DNA of 64,000 bases from Candidatus Vicinibacter affinis. GTDB lineage: Bacteria > Bacteroidota > Bacteroidia > Chitinophagales > Saprospiraceae. Position numbers and translations under genes: made by a program. Below the pieces are notes generated by a model. The model was given only the letters and a program-made list of their open reading frames with translations. It was not told the origin of the DNA and made no database searches. The stretch is from assembly GCA_016714365.1 (NCBI GenBank), contig JADJNH010000005.1:3014501-3078500 (forward strand). The letters run 5' to 3'. Position 1 is the stretch's first letter, and every line of letters starts with the position of its first letter. Of this stretch, positions 55,372 to 63,713 are shown in pieces.

Positions 55372-57061
55372 GGTAATTTCTTGAATTGCCTCTTTCATCG
55401 ACTGCAGAAATCAATAGTTCATGTTTGCCTTTCCCTAGCCAACTTTCAAATTCATGGCGAATAGATTGGGATTTTTTATCGTATTCCATGAGTACCCATT
55501 GCCCATCTACATAGGCATTGTATTTCAAATTTTCGACTTTGGCTGGTGTTGTTAAATTGTCAGATAATTTAAAACTCATTGACCTTTTATTAGTCATATC
55601 TGTTCGAAATGTAATGGGGATTATTGAAGGAGGTATGGTATCAACCATGATGGAAAAATAAGTTAATTGTCGATAACTGCTTATCAATTGATCATCCTCC
55701 CACTTGCTTCTCCCTGTATTAATAATTTGATTCCCTCTTTTAGCAGCAATGAAACATTTTGGTTTTAAATGATCAGGGATGGTCCGATTTGGTCTCATCT
55801 TGATATCAAATATTTTATGAACGGGTTCAGGCTTAGATACAATTCCGATCCAAGGACTGTAAGCAAGCTTGGAATAATTTTGAGTGCTGTCAAACTTACA
55901 TTCAAGATTATCATAAAATGCCCCTTCCAAAAAGTTAATACATGCTGAACCAAAATTTATAAAATAAGGCTGGTCAAATTTTATCAAATCCGGAAGAGGA
56001 TTTGTTTTAACTGGCATGGTATAATTAGATTTTTGTACCTCAAAATTAATTTCAGAAGAATTTCCTTTAGCGTCTAATACTTCCAATCGCACATCATGAG
56101 AGACACTGTCCGTCATGTAAAAAAGTCCGTCATTTTGGATAGTTTTATAAAGACCTAATTTATTACCGGCAATTTTAAAACATCGGTGAAAGTTTCCCAA
56201 TGATTTGGATTTATTTCTATAGTCAATGTGAGCGTTCACATACAATGCATCATCAAGCGACCATCTGTCAGTAGTAAAGTGATAAAAAAGCCCACCATCA
56301 ACGAACAATTTTATTGATTTAATGCCTGTAGTGTTCCAGGAATTATCACTATGATCTGAAGCATCCACCCCAATTGCAAGAATATCGCCAGGCACAGAAG
56401 CCTTTGTTGTTAAACGGGATTTGTTATAAATTTTTTCTGAGATCAAATCTCCATCGGTATTGAATCCGTAAATTTTTATTCTCCTGATTATTGGTGCAAT
56501 CAGATCATCTACCGGCAAACCATAATCCATCGGATCCAGGACTTCATTGGTTCCGGTAGTCCTGAGTTCAAAATGCAAATGAGTTCCTCTGCTGGATCCT
56601 GTATTGCCCATGTATGCAACTGAATCACCCTGATTTACAGGAAACTCAGATGGAGTGAAATTTAATTCAATTTCAAATTTCTCTTGCTTGTATTGCTCCA
56701 TTTTAATGCGAGCGTCAATATCAGGCCTAAACTTAAGGATGTGGGCATACATGGTGGTAAAGCCACCGGGATGCTGAATGTAGAGGGATTTTCCGTAGTT
56801 CTCTGCTTCAATTTTGATCTTACTTATGAAACCTTCGCCAGTTGCCAATAATTCATCCGGGGAGGCCCCATGACTAGATCTAATGTCAGTGCCGGCATGG
56901 AAGTGGTTGTTTCGGATTTCTCCAAAACTACCAGTCATAGATATTCTTTGGCGAACCGGCGACCCAATTCTAAAGTTAACATCCGGACATTCCATTGGAG
57001 AATTGACATCCGAACTGAATGCAAAGCACAAACAAATAAATACCCAAAGACCCTTTTTCAT
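55352..57061 (-). CDS. M23 family metallopeptidase
   Basis: The 569-residue protein has a signal peptide (GLWVFICLCFAFSSD) and a LytM/M23 domain near the N-terminus. The zinc ligands are in NNHFHAGTDIRSSHGA (His and Asp) and RGTHLHFELRTTG (HxH). The insert between them is long. The C-terminal 350 residues form beta domains of unknown role. Such enzymes cut peptide cross-links in peptidoglycan or, without activity, control amidases. It ends in SFIR just before the peroxiredoxin gene. Confidence 0.88.
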   Translation of the reverse strand: MKKGLWVFICLCFAFSSDVNSPMECPDVNFRIGSPVRQRISMTGSFGEIRNNHFHAGTDIRSSHGASPDELLATGEGFISKIKIEAENYGKSLYIQHPGGFTTMYAHILKFRPDIDARIKMEQYKQEKFEIELNFTPSEFPVNQGDSVAYMGNTGSSRGTHLHFELRTTGTNEVLDPMDYGLPVDDLIAPIIRRIKIYGFNTDGDLISEKIYNKSRLTTKASVPGDILAIGVDASDHSDNSWNTTGIKSIKLFVDGGLFYHFTTDRWSLDDALYVNAHIDYRNKSKSLGNFHRCFKIAGNKLGLYKTIQNDGLFYMTDSVSHDVRLEVLDAKGNSSEINFEVQKSNYTMPVKTNPLPDLIKFDQPYFINFGSACINFLEGAFYDNLECKFDSTQNYSKLAYSPWIGIVSKPEPVHKIFDIKMRPNRTIPDHLKPKCFIAAKRGNQIINTGRSKWEDDQLISSYRQLTYFSIMVDTIPPSIIPITFRTDMTNKRSMSFKLSDNLTTPAKVENLKYNAYVDGQWVLMEYDKKSQSIRHEFESWLGKGKHELLISAVDERGNSRNYHASFIR

Positions 57062-57071
57062 CCCCTACTGT

Positions 57072-58064
57072 CTAAAAATGCCGTGCAAAAATAAACCTTA
57101 TTAGCTTTTGGATGGCATTTTCAAGATCTAGTTTACTATTTTCTATTTCGGATGTTAAATGATCGATGTGTTCCATAGTTTTTACATCCTGCATGATATA
57201 GTCCTGTATCAGCCTTGGCCACTCCAGAGTGAAAAATTGAGCCAGGTGTGTACTCCTTAAGTTTACAATTTGATTATTAGCAATTAAAATATTATAACAA
57301 TATTCAATATGTCTGCAAATTTCTTCAATGCTTTTTGGGTTGTGGACAGAGGCTTTGAGTACTTTTTTGGGAATTATTCCATTTTCAGATGCTTGAAATG
57401 TCAAGCCAGCCAGTAAATCTTTGTAAGTCAAGGTTGATTTTTTGATGAATTCGCCATCATCTTTGGTCACAATGAAAATGTCAGCCCACTCCATAATTCC
57501 TTTTTTAATGGCTTGTAAGTCATCTCCAGAGCCCGGCTGAATCAATAACATGGTAATGTCACATAAGGAAAAAACGGAAATATCTGACTGGCCCGTACCG
57601 ACGGTTTCAATAAAAATCCGGTTAAAACCTGCCGCTTCGCATAAAAGAATAGACTCATAGGTATGTCCAGAGAGTCCGCCAAGAAAAACACCCGCAGAGC
57701 TTGGCCTTACATAAGCTTTTTGATGAGTCGACAATGCCACCATTCTTGATTTATCCCCCAGTATGCTGCCTTTTGTCAACATTGAACTGGGGTCTATGCT
57801 TAACACTGCCGGTCTATTTCCTGATTCTATTTCCAATAAACCTATAGCTTCAATCAGAGAGCTTTTACCAACGCCAGGGGCGCCGGTAACCCCAATCCTG
57901 AGAGACTTTTCAGTTGGAGGTTTAATACAGTTTAAAATTTGCCTTGCCAGAATTCTATCTTCGGGGCGGAATGATTCCATTAGGGTGATTGACTTTACCA
58001 AGGCCAACCTGTTGCCTTCCATAATGGCTTTAGCCCAAGACTCTGCGTTTTTTCTAAAATCCAA
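57072..58064 (-). CDS. meaB: MeaB-like GTPase (methylmalonyl-CoA mutase chaperone)
   Basis: The 330-residue protein is a G3E GTPase of the MeaB/ArgK type: P-loop GVTGAPGVGKSSLIEAIG, VLSIDPSSMLTKGSILGDK, the switch region FIETVGTGQSDISVF and FIVTKDDGEFI in place of the usual NKAD-like motif. MeaB loads and protects the B12 cofactor of methylmalonyl-CoA mutase. The mutase genes are not in the window. The start appears to be a TTG at 58062-58064, since the family alignment extends upstream of the first ATG (58022). It is followed after 10 bases by the M23 gene. Confidence 0.87.
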   Translation of the reverse strand: MDFRKNAESWAKAIMEGNRLALVKSITLMESFRPEDRILARQILNCIKPPTEKSLRIGVTGAPGVGKSSLIEAIGLLEIESGNRPAVLSIDPSSMLTKGSILGDKSRMVALSTHQKAYVRPSSAGVFLGGLSGHTYESILLCEAAGFNRIFIETVGTGQSDISVFSLCDITMLLIQPGSGDDLQAIKKGIMEWADIFIVTKDDGEFIKKSTLTYKDLLAGLTFQASENGIIPKKVLKASVHNPKSIEEICRHIEYCYNILIANNQIVNLRSTHLAQFFTLEWPRLIQDYIMQDVKTMEHIDHLTSEIENSKLDLENAIQKLIRFIFARHF

Positions 58065-58298
58065 TATTGTAAAATTTTACTATTTATATTTATATGATTT
58101 CAAACACTTTAGATATAATAAATTATCTTAATTCAATTATAAATACTTTTAATAGAACTTAAAAGTAAGTTTTCTCCAGCAATATTATCGCCGGAAACAT
58201 TTTTGACAGAAAAATCTTTTATAAAAATGATTTAGTTATCTAAAAAAATTCTGAACATTACGTTGAAATTAATTGTTAGGCAATCCAAACATGAATCT

Positions 58299-59519
58299 AT
58301 GTCTTTGAAAAAAGTATATCTTGATAATAATTCGACAACCCCTTGTGACCCAAGAGTAGTCGAGGCAATGTTGCCTTATTTCTTTGAACATCATGGCAAT
58401 GCGGCCAGCCGTAGTCATCCTTTTGGCTGGGAAGCCGAGGATGCGGTTGACAAGGCTAGAAAACAAGTTGCACATCTGATTGGAGCAGATGAAAAAGAAA
58501 TTATTTTTACTTCGGGTGCAACTGAAGCCGATAATCTGGCTTTAAAAGGTGTATTTGAGATGTACAGCCGAAAAGGAAACCATATCATTACTGCCACCAC
58601 AGAACATAAAGCGGTGTTGGATACCTGTAAAGCCCTTGAGAAAAAAGGAGCCGAGATTACTTATCTGGAAGTGCAGGAAGATGGATTAATTGATCTTGCC
58701 GCCCTGGAAGCAGCCATTAAGCCTACAACCATTCTGGTTTCTATCATGTGGGCAAATAATGAAACTGGCGTTATCCAACCTATGAAAGAGATTGGAGCAA
58801 TCTGTGCAAAGCACGGAGTGTTGTTGATGTCTGATGCCACGCAAGCTGTAGGAAAGATTCCTGTAAATCCTAGAGATAACGGAATCCACCTGATGGCATT
58901 TACTGCGCACAAAATGTATGGACCGAAAGGTGTTGGTGCACTTTATGTAAGCCGAAAAGAGCCTAGGGTAAAAGTGACCGCCCAAATGGATGGGGGTGGA
59001 CATGAGAGAGGAATGAGAAGTGGTACATTAAACGTACCCGGCATTGTTGGATTTGGCAAAGCTGCGGAAATTGCAGGTGTTGAAATGAAACAAGATGCAG
59101 AACGCCTTAGTAAATTAAGAGACCGACTCGAAACTGCATTAAAAAATAGTCTGGAAGAGGTCTATATCAATGGCAATGTAGCTCATAGAATGCCCCATGT
59201 TACGAATATGTCATTTAAACATGTGGAAGGAGAAGGATTGATGATGACCTTCAACCAAAACATTGCGCTGTCATCAGGTTCAGCTTGTACCTCAGCTTCC
59301 CTGGAACCAAGTTATGTTTTGGTAGCACTTGGTTTGGGAGATGATTTGGCACATTCCTCTCTGAGATTTAGTCTTGGACGTTTTAACACAGAGGAAGATA
59401 TCGACTTTGCAGTAGAGGCTATTCGCAATGGGGTAAATCACATGAGAGATTTGTCTCCAATTTGGGAAATGTATAAAGAAGGAGTTGATCTCAGTTCTGT
59501 GATTTGGTCATCTCATTAA
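58299..59519 (+). CDS. iscS: Cysteine desulfurase IscS
   Basis: The 406-residue protein is a group I cysteine desulfurase. It starts KKVYLDNNSTTPCDPRVVEAM. It has the PLP-binding Lys205 (TAHKMYGPKGVGAL), the SGATEADNLALKG motif, and Cys330 on the long mobile loop (SSGSACTSASLEPSYVL) that carries the persulfide. It provides sulfur for Fe-S clusters and tRNA thiolation. I choose the ATG at 58299; the frame opens at 58263. iscU follows 41 bases downstream, and no iscR is upstream. Confidence 0.95.
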   Translation: MSLKKVYLDNNSTTPCDPRVVEAMLPYFFEHHGNAASRSHPFGWEAEDAVDKARKQVAHLIGADEKEIIFTSGATEADNLALKGVFEMYSRKGNHIITATTEHKAVLDTCKALEKKGAEITYLEVQEDGLIDLAALEAAIKPTTILVSIMWANNETGVIQPMKEIGAICAKHGVLLMSDATQAVGKIPVNPRDNGIHLMAFTAHKMYGPKGVGALYVSRKEPRVKVTAQMDGGGHERGMRSGTLNVPGIVGFGKAAEIAGVEMKQDAERLSKLRDRLETALKNSLEEVYINGNVAHRMPHVTNMSFKHVEGEGLMMTFNQNIALSSGSACTSASLEPSYVLVALGLGDDLAHSSLRFSLGRFNTEEDIDFAVEAIRNGVNHMRDLSPIWEMYKEGVDLSSVIWSSH

Positions 59520-59560
59520 TAATTGTAATTAAAATTTAACAACCATTAATATTTCAATAT

Positions 59561-59950
59561 ATGGCATATTCAGAAAAAGTTCTCGATCACTTTAAGCATC
59601 CGAAAAATGTTGGCACAATGGATAAAAATGACCAAACTGTAGGCACTGGTTTGGTTGGAGCTCCTGAATGCGGGGATGTCATGAGGCTGCAAATAAAAGT
59701 CAATCCTGAAACCCAGACCATAGAAGACGCTAAATTCAAGACATTTGGATGTGGGTCAGCAATTGCTTCTTCTTCACTTGCGACTGAATGGTTAAAAGGT
59801 AAAAACCTAGAAGATGCCTTGAAGATTGATAACATGGATATAGTTGAAGAACTGGCATTACCACCCGTTAAAATTCACTGTTCGGTGTTGGCAGAAGATG
59901 CAATAAAGAGTGCAATTAAAGATTATCAAACTAAAAATGGATTGGTTTAA
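59561..59950 (+). CDS. iscU: Fe-S cluster scaffold IscU
   Basis: The 129-residue protein has the three cluster Cys, C37 (PECGDV), C64 (FGCGSA) and C107 (IHCSVL), plus the conserved Asp39 that keeps the bound cluster labile. It also contains LPPVK at residues 100-104, the motif that the HscA chaperone binds in proteobacteria, although no hscA is in the window. It accepts sulfur from IscS and builds 2Fe-2S clusters. Confidence 0.96.
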   Translation: MAYSEKVLDHFKHPKNVGTMDKNDQTVGTGLVGAPECGDVMRLQIKVNPETQTIEDAKFKTFGCGSAIASSSLATEWLKGKNLEDALKIDNMDIVEELALPPVKIHCSVLAEDAIKSAIKDYQTKNGLV

Positions 59951-59967
59951 TTTTTAAACAAATTACC

Positions 59968-60294
59968 ATGATTTATGTCGCAGATTCTGCCCTCGAAAAA
60001 ATTAAAGAACTAAGGAGTTCTGAAAATCTTAGTCCGGATCATTTTATCAGAGTATCCGTAACCAGTGGGGGCTGTAGTGGACTTAGTTATAATATGGAGT
60101 TTGACAACGAAATATTGCCAAACGATCAAATTTTTGAAGACAAAGGAGTCAAAGTGATTACCGACCTAAAAAGTTTTCTATACTTGTTTGACTCCACCTT
60201 AGAATTTTCCGGTGGATTGGATGGAAAGGGTTTTCACTTTACAAATCCGAATGCTGCCAGAACTTGTGGATGTGGCGAAAGTTTTTCAGTTTAA
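59968..60294 (+). CDS. iscA: A-type Fe-S carrier (IscA/SufA/ErpA family)
   Basis: The 108-residue protein has the three A-type Cys: C36 (GGCSGLSYNM) and C100 and C102 (TCGCGESF). A-type carriers pass 4Fe-4S clusters or iron to targets. It is the third gene of iscS-iscU-iscA, with 17 bases after iscU. Whether it is the IscA or ErpA type cannot be settled from sequence; gene order favours IscA. Confidence 0.92.
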   Translation: MIYVADSALEKIKELRSSENLSPDHFIRVSVTSGGCSGLSYNMEFDNEILPNDQIFEDKGVKVITDLKSFLYLFDSTLEFSGGLDGKGFHFTNPNAARTCGCGESFSV

Positions 60295-60338
60295 TTTAAA
60301 AACTGAACATTACTTTTCTACACCCAACATGATGTGAA

Positions 60339-60360
60339 TAAATTTATGGCAATAAATTTA
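60339..60360. repeat. Perfect 9-bp inverted repeat between iscA and ruvB
   Basis: TAAATTTAT, GGCA, ATAAATTTA forms a perfect palindrome with a four-base centre in the gap between convergent genes. It has no GC in the stem and no T tract, so it is a poor terminator; a protein-binding site or chance are possible. Confidence 0.5.
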
Positions 60361-60468
60361 GAGCACTCAATTATACTGTTTGTACATGAGAAAACTTATT
60401 TGGATAAATCCATAATTGCATGTTTGATATATTAAATGGAACTCGTCCAATTTAATAATCATGACTTA

Positions 60469-61494
60469 TTAAAATAAGCTACCCGGTTGTTGGATGTAAG
60501 GAATTCTTAAATGCGTATATGCCTTTTGTGTAGCAATTCTTCCCCTTGGGGTTCTTTGTAAAAAACCTTCCATAATTAAAAAAGGCTCGTGTACTTCTTC
60601 AATGGTTCCAGCTTCCTCCCCTACTGCTGTGGCAATGGTAGTTAAGCCAACGGGTCCACCACTGAATTTTTCGATAATTGAACTGAGAATTCTATTGTCC
60701 ATGTCATCAAGGCCATGGGAGTCAACATTCAATGCTTCCAGTCCATAACGAGCGATGTCCAAGTTAAGCTCACCATCTCCTTTGATTTGTGCAAAATCCC
60801 TCAACCTTCTCAATAAAGCATTTGCAATTCTGGGTGTGCCACGGCTTCTGCCTGAAATTTCATGTAGACCTTCTTCTGTAACTTGCATTCCTAAAATTCC
60901 TGCAGATCTTCTTAGGATGCTTAGTAATGTTTTGTTGTCATAATAATCCAGATGACAATTGATACTGAAACGGGACCTTAAAGGAGCTGTAAGCAGACCC
61001 AATCTCGTGGTTGCACCTACCAAAGTAAATGGTTGAAGACTTAACTGAACGGATCTGGCACTAGGTCCAGAATCAATCATAATGTCAATTTTGTAATCTT
61101 CCATTGCTGAATACAGATATTCCTCTACAACGGTATTCAACCGATGTATTTCATCAATAAAGAGCACATCCCCTTCCTGGAGATTAGTGAGCAATCCTGC
61201 AAGATCTCCTGGTTTTTCCAGAACCGGGCCTGAAGTCATTTTTAGAGAAGCCTCTAATTCATTGGCTATAATATAAGAAAGCGTGGTCTTGCCCAATCCA
61301 GGGGGACCATGCAATAATACATGATCAAGCGCTTCTTTTCTTTGCCTGGCTGCTTGAATAAAAACTTTGAGATTCTCGACTACTTTTGGCTGCCCAGAAA
61401 ACTCTCCCAACCCTTTTGGGCGCAATGCTTTTTCAATTTTCTTTTCTTCGGGTTGAAGATGATTTGGATCAGAATCGAGAATCGGATTTCGCAT
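60469..61494 (-). CDS. ruvB: Holliday junction branch migration helicase RuvB
   Basis: The 341-residue protein is RuvB: LRPKGLGEFSGQPKVVENL, Walker A HGPPGLGKTTLS, Walker B VLFIDEIHRL, sensor VGATTRLGLLTAPLRSRF with the Arg finger, and the winged-helix C-terminus (GGPVGLTTIATAVGEE, FLQRTPRGRIAT). It drives branch migration as a hexamer with RuvA. It is convergent to iscA and interrupts the ISC region. Confidence 0.97.
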   Translation of the reverse strand: MRNPILDSDPNHLQPEEKKIEKALRPKGLGEFSGQPKVVENLKVFIQAARQRKEALDHVLLHGPPGLGKTTLSYIIANELEASLKMTSGPVLEKPGDLAGLLTNLQEGDVLFIDEIHRLNTVVEEYLYSAMEDYKIDIMIDSGPSARSVQLSLQPFTLVGATTRLGLLTAPLRSRFSINCHLDYYDNKTLLSILRRSAGILGMQVTEEGLHEISGRSRGTPRIANALLRRLRDFAQIKGDGELNLDIARYGLEALNVDSHGLDDMDNRILSSIIEKFSGGPVGLTTIATAVGEEAGTIEEVHEPFLIMEGFLQRTPRGRIATQKAYTHLRIPYIQQPGSLF

Positions 61495-61685
61495 ATTAGA
61501 AACAAAGATAATATATTAAAAGGAAGACCTCTTAAAAGATAGTCCCAGGGCGGTTAAAAGTTAGGATTTGCCGAGATTGAATTCAAAATATAAATCAAAG
61601 TGATCTGAAAAATATTAAAGTATATATTAAATAATACTATATATATATAATATTGTTTAGCAGATTAAAAACAAGAACCCTTTAA

Positions 61686-61717
61686 TTTGTTCAGGAATAT
61701 CATAATATGTACTTTTG
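61686..61717 (+). promoter_or_regulatory. Promoter of icd
   Basis: TTTG (61686-61689), a 20-base spacer and TACTTTTG (61710-61717) fit the Bacteroidota primary-sigma consensus very well. The -7 element ends 43 bases before the icd ATG, leaving a short leader. Confidence 0.7.
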
Positions 61718-61760
61718 CGGCGCAATTATTAAATTATTTCATTAAATAAATAGATATCAA

Positions 61761-62978
61761 ATGGGTGGTCAAAAAATAACTTGTCAAAACAATATTCTCT
61801 CAGTACCAAACAATCCGGTAATACCCTTTATCGAAGGAGACGGCACGGGTCCGGATATTTGGGCAGCATCAGTAAGGGTTTTTGATGCCGCAGTTCAAAA
61901 AGCTTATCAGGGCACAAGAAAAATTGAATGGAGGGAAGTTTTAGCAGGTGAAAAGGCATTTAAGCAGACTAATAATTGGCTTCCCCAAGAGACCTTAGAT
62001 GTAATCAATGAATATCTAGTGGCTATAAAAGGTCCACTTACTACCCCAGTGGGAGGTGGTATCAGATCTCTCAATGTTGCATTAAGACAACAATTGGATT
62101 TATATGCATGTATTCGGCCGGTTAGGTGGTTTGAAGGAGTTCCTTCCCCGGTAAAAGAGCCCGGTAAAGTTGACATGACTATATTCAGGGAGAATACTGA
62201 GGATATTTATGCGGGGATTGAATTTCAATTTGGAACAGATGATGCCAGAAAATTTAAAGAATTACTTGCCACAAATTTTCCAGAGAGATTTAAAAAAGTA
62301 AGATTTCCTGAAACTTCAGGATTTGGAATTAAACCTGTTTCAAAAGAAGGTACTGAACGACTTGTACGAGCAGCCATCAAATATACTATAGCTCAAAACC
62401 AAAAAAGTTTAACCATAGTTCATAAAGGGAACATCATGAAGTTTACTGAAGGTAGCTTTATGGATTGGGCTTATGAGCTTATTGGGCGGGAGTTTGGAGG
62501 AGAATTGATTGATGGAGGTCCGTGGATGAAATTACCAAATGGCATTATTGTTAAAGATGTTATCGCAGATGCCTTCCTACAACAAATTCTACTGCGTCCT
62601 GAAGAATATGATGTAATTGCCACACTCAATCTCAATGGTGATTATATTTCAGATGCCCTTGCTGCCCAGGTAGGAGGAATTGGAATCGCACCGGGAGCCA
62701 ACATAAATTACATTACCGGGCATTCTATTTTCGAAGCTACTCACGGCACTGCACCAAAATATGCCGGTCAAGATAAAGTAAATCCAAGTTCCGTAATTTT
62801 ATCAGGTGTTATGATGTTTGAGCATTTGGGTTGGAACGAAGCTGCAAAATTAATCGTAGACGGTTTGGAGAAGGCCATTGCAAATAAGCGCGTCACTTAT
62901 GATTTTCACAGATTAATGGAGGGCGCCACCTTGTTGAAGTGCTCAGAATTTGGAGATGAGATTATTGCCAATATGTAA
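61761..62978 (+). CDS. icd: NADP-dependent isocitrate dehydrogenase
   Basis: The 405-residue protein matches the E. coli-type enzyme: VIPFIEGDGTGPDIW, GPLTTPVGGGIRSLNVALRQ with the Ser used for regulatory phosphorylation in E. coli, FRENTEDIYAGIEF, IVHKGNIMKFTEG and ATHGTAPKYAG. It turns isocitrate into 2-oxoglutarate and CO2 in the TCA cycle. NADP preference is inferred from overall similarity to the E. coli type. It has its own strong promoter and stands between ruvB and the ferredoxin gene. Confidence 0.95.
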   Translation: MGGQKITCQNNILSVPNNPVIPFIEGDGTGPDIWAASVRVFDAAVQKAYQGTRKIEWREVLAGEKAFKQTNNWLPQETLDVINEYLVAIKGPLTTPVGGGIRSLNVALRQQLDLYACIRPVRWFEGVPSPVKEPGKVDMTIFRENTEDIYAGIEFQFGTDDARKFKELLATNFPERFKKVRFPETSGFGIKPVSKEGTERLVRAAIKYTIAQNQKSLTIVHKGNIMKFTEGSFMDWAYELIGREFGGELIDGGPWMKLPNGIIVKDVIADAFLQQILLRPEEYDVIATLNLNGDYISDALAAQVGGIGIAPGANINYITGHSIFEATHGTAPKYAGQDKVNPSSVILSGVMMFEHLGWNEAAKLIVDGLEKAIANKRVTYDFHRLMEGATLLKCSEFGDEIIANM

Positions 62979-63081
62979 TTGTTTATAAATATATTTTTAT
63001 AAATAGTAACCATTGTAAATCATTCTAGAAAAAAGATTGAACCTCAGCAGCCATAATGCGTTTATAAGCTGTTGATCACTT

Positions 63082-63423
63082 ATGGCAAAAATAATTTTTA
63101 ATTTCGAAGACAAAAGTTTACCCTCTAAAGTTGTGGAGGTTACTGCTGTAGATAAATCCATATTGGAACTAACAGAAGATTACGACATTCATCTCAACCA
63201 TAATTGTGGTGGTGTTTGTGCCTGCTCGACTTGCCACATTTACATCCAGCAAGGCGATCAATTTCTGGAAGAAATCTCAGAGAAAGAAGAAGATTTTATT
63301 GATCGGGCCATTAATCCAAAACTGGAATCCAGATTGGCATGTCAATGCATCATCTTAGATGATTTGGCAACAATAGAGGTCGAAATTCCTGATCAAAAAA
63401 GGATTATTGGTCATGAGCATTAA
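63082..63423 (+). CDS. fdx: ISC-type 2Fe-2S ferredoxin
   Basis: The 113-residue protein has the adrenodoxin/ISC-Fdx arrangement of cluster ligands: C42, C48, C51 and C87 (NCGGVCACSTCH and RLACQC), with two extra Cys (C46, C89). Ferredoxins of this type supply electrons to IscS/IscU for cluster building. iscX follows 32 bases downstream, confirming an ISC role. Confidence 0.92.
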   Translation: MAKIIFNFEDKSLPSKVVEVTAVDKSILELTEDYDIHLNHNCGGVCACSTCHIYIQQGDQFLEEISEKEEDFIDRAINPKLESRLACQCIILDDLATIEVEIPDQKRIIGHEH

Positions 63424-63455
63424 GAATTCTACATTTCACTTAATATAAATCAGAT

Positions 63456-63707
63456 ATGTCTTTTAAGGAAATAGAAAATATGCCAATTTATTGGTCAGAT
63501 CATGAAGATATTGCGATGGCCTTGTTCGAACGTTTTGGTACAGAATATTCTGAAAGTAAAATTTACAGAATTAGATTTACTGAGTTGATTGAGTGGGTTC
63601 TTGAAATCCCAAATTTTGTCGGTAAAAGAGAAGAATGCACAGAAGCCCATCTAGAGCAAATTCAGGCGAAATGGGTGTATGAGTGGCGAGGCAATCAAAA
63701 ATCTTGA
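63456..63707 (+). CDS. iscX: Fe-S assembly protein IscX
   Basis: The 83-residue protein matches IscX in its opening (YWSDHEDIAMALFERFG), the middle (RFTELIEWVLEIPNFVG) and the end (CTEAHLEQIQAKWVYEW). IscX binds IscS and iron and adjusts cysteine desulfurase activity. In E. coli the order fdx-iscX is the same as here. Confidence 0.93.
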   Translation: MSFKEIENMPIYWSDHEDIAMALFERFGTEYSESKIYRIRFTELIEWVLEIPNFVGKREECTEAHLEQIQAKWVYEWRGNQKS

Positions 63708-63713
63708 CCGAGC

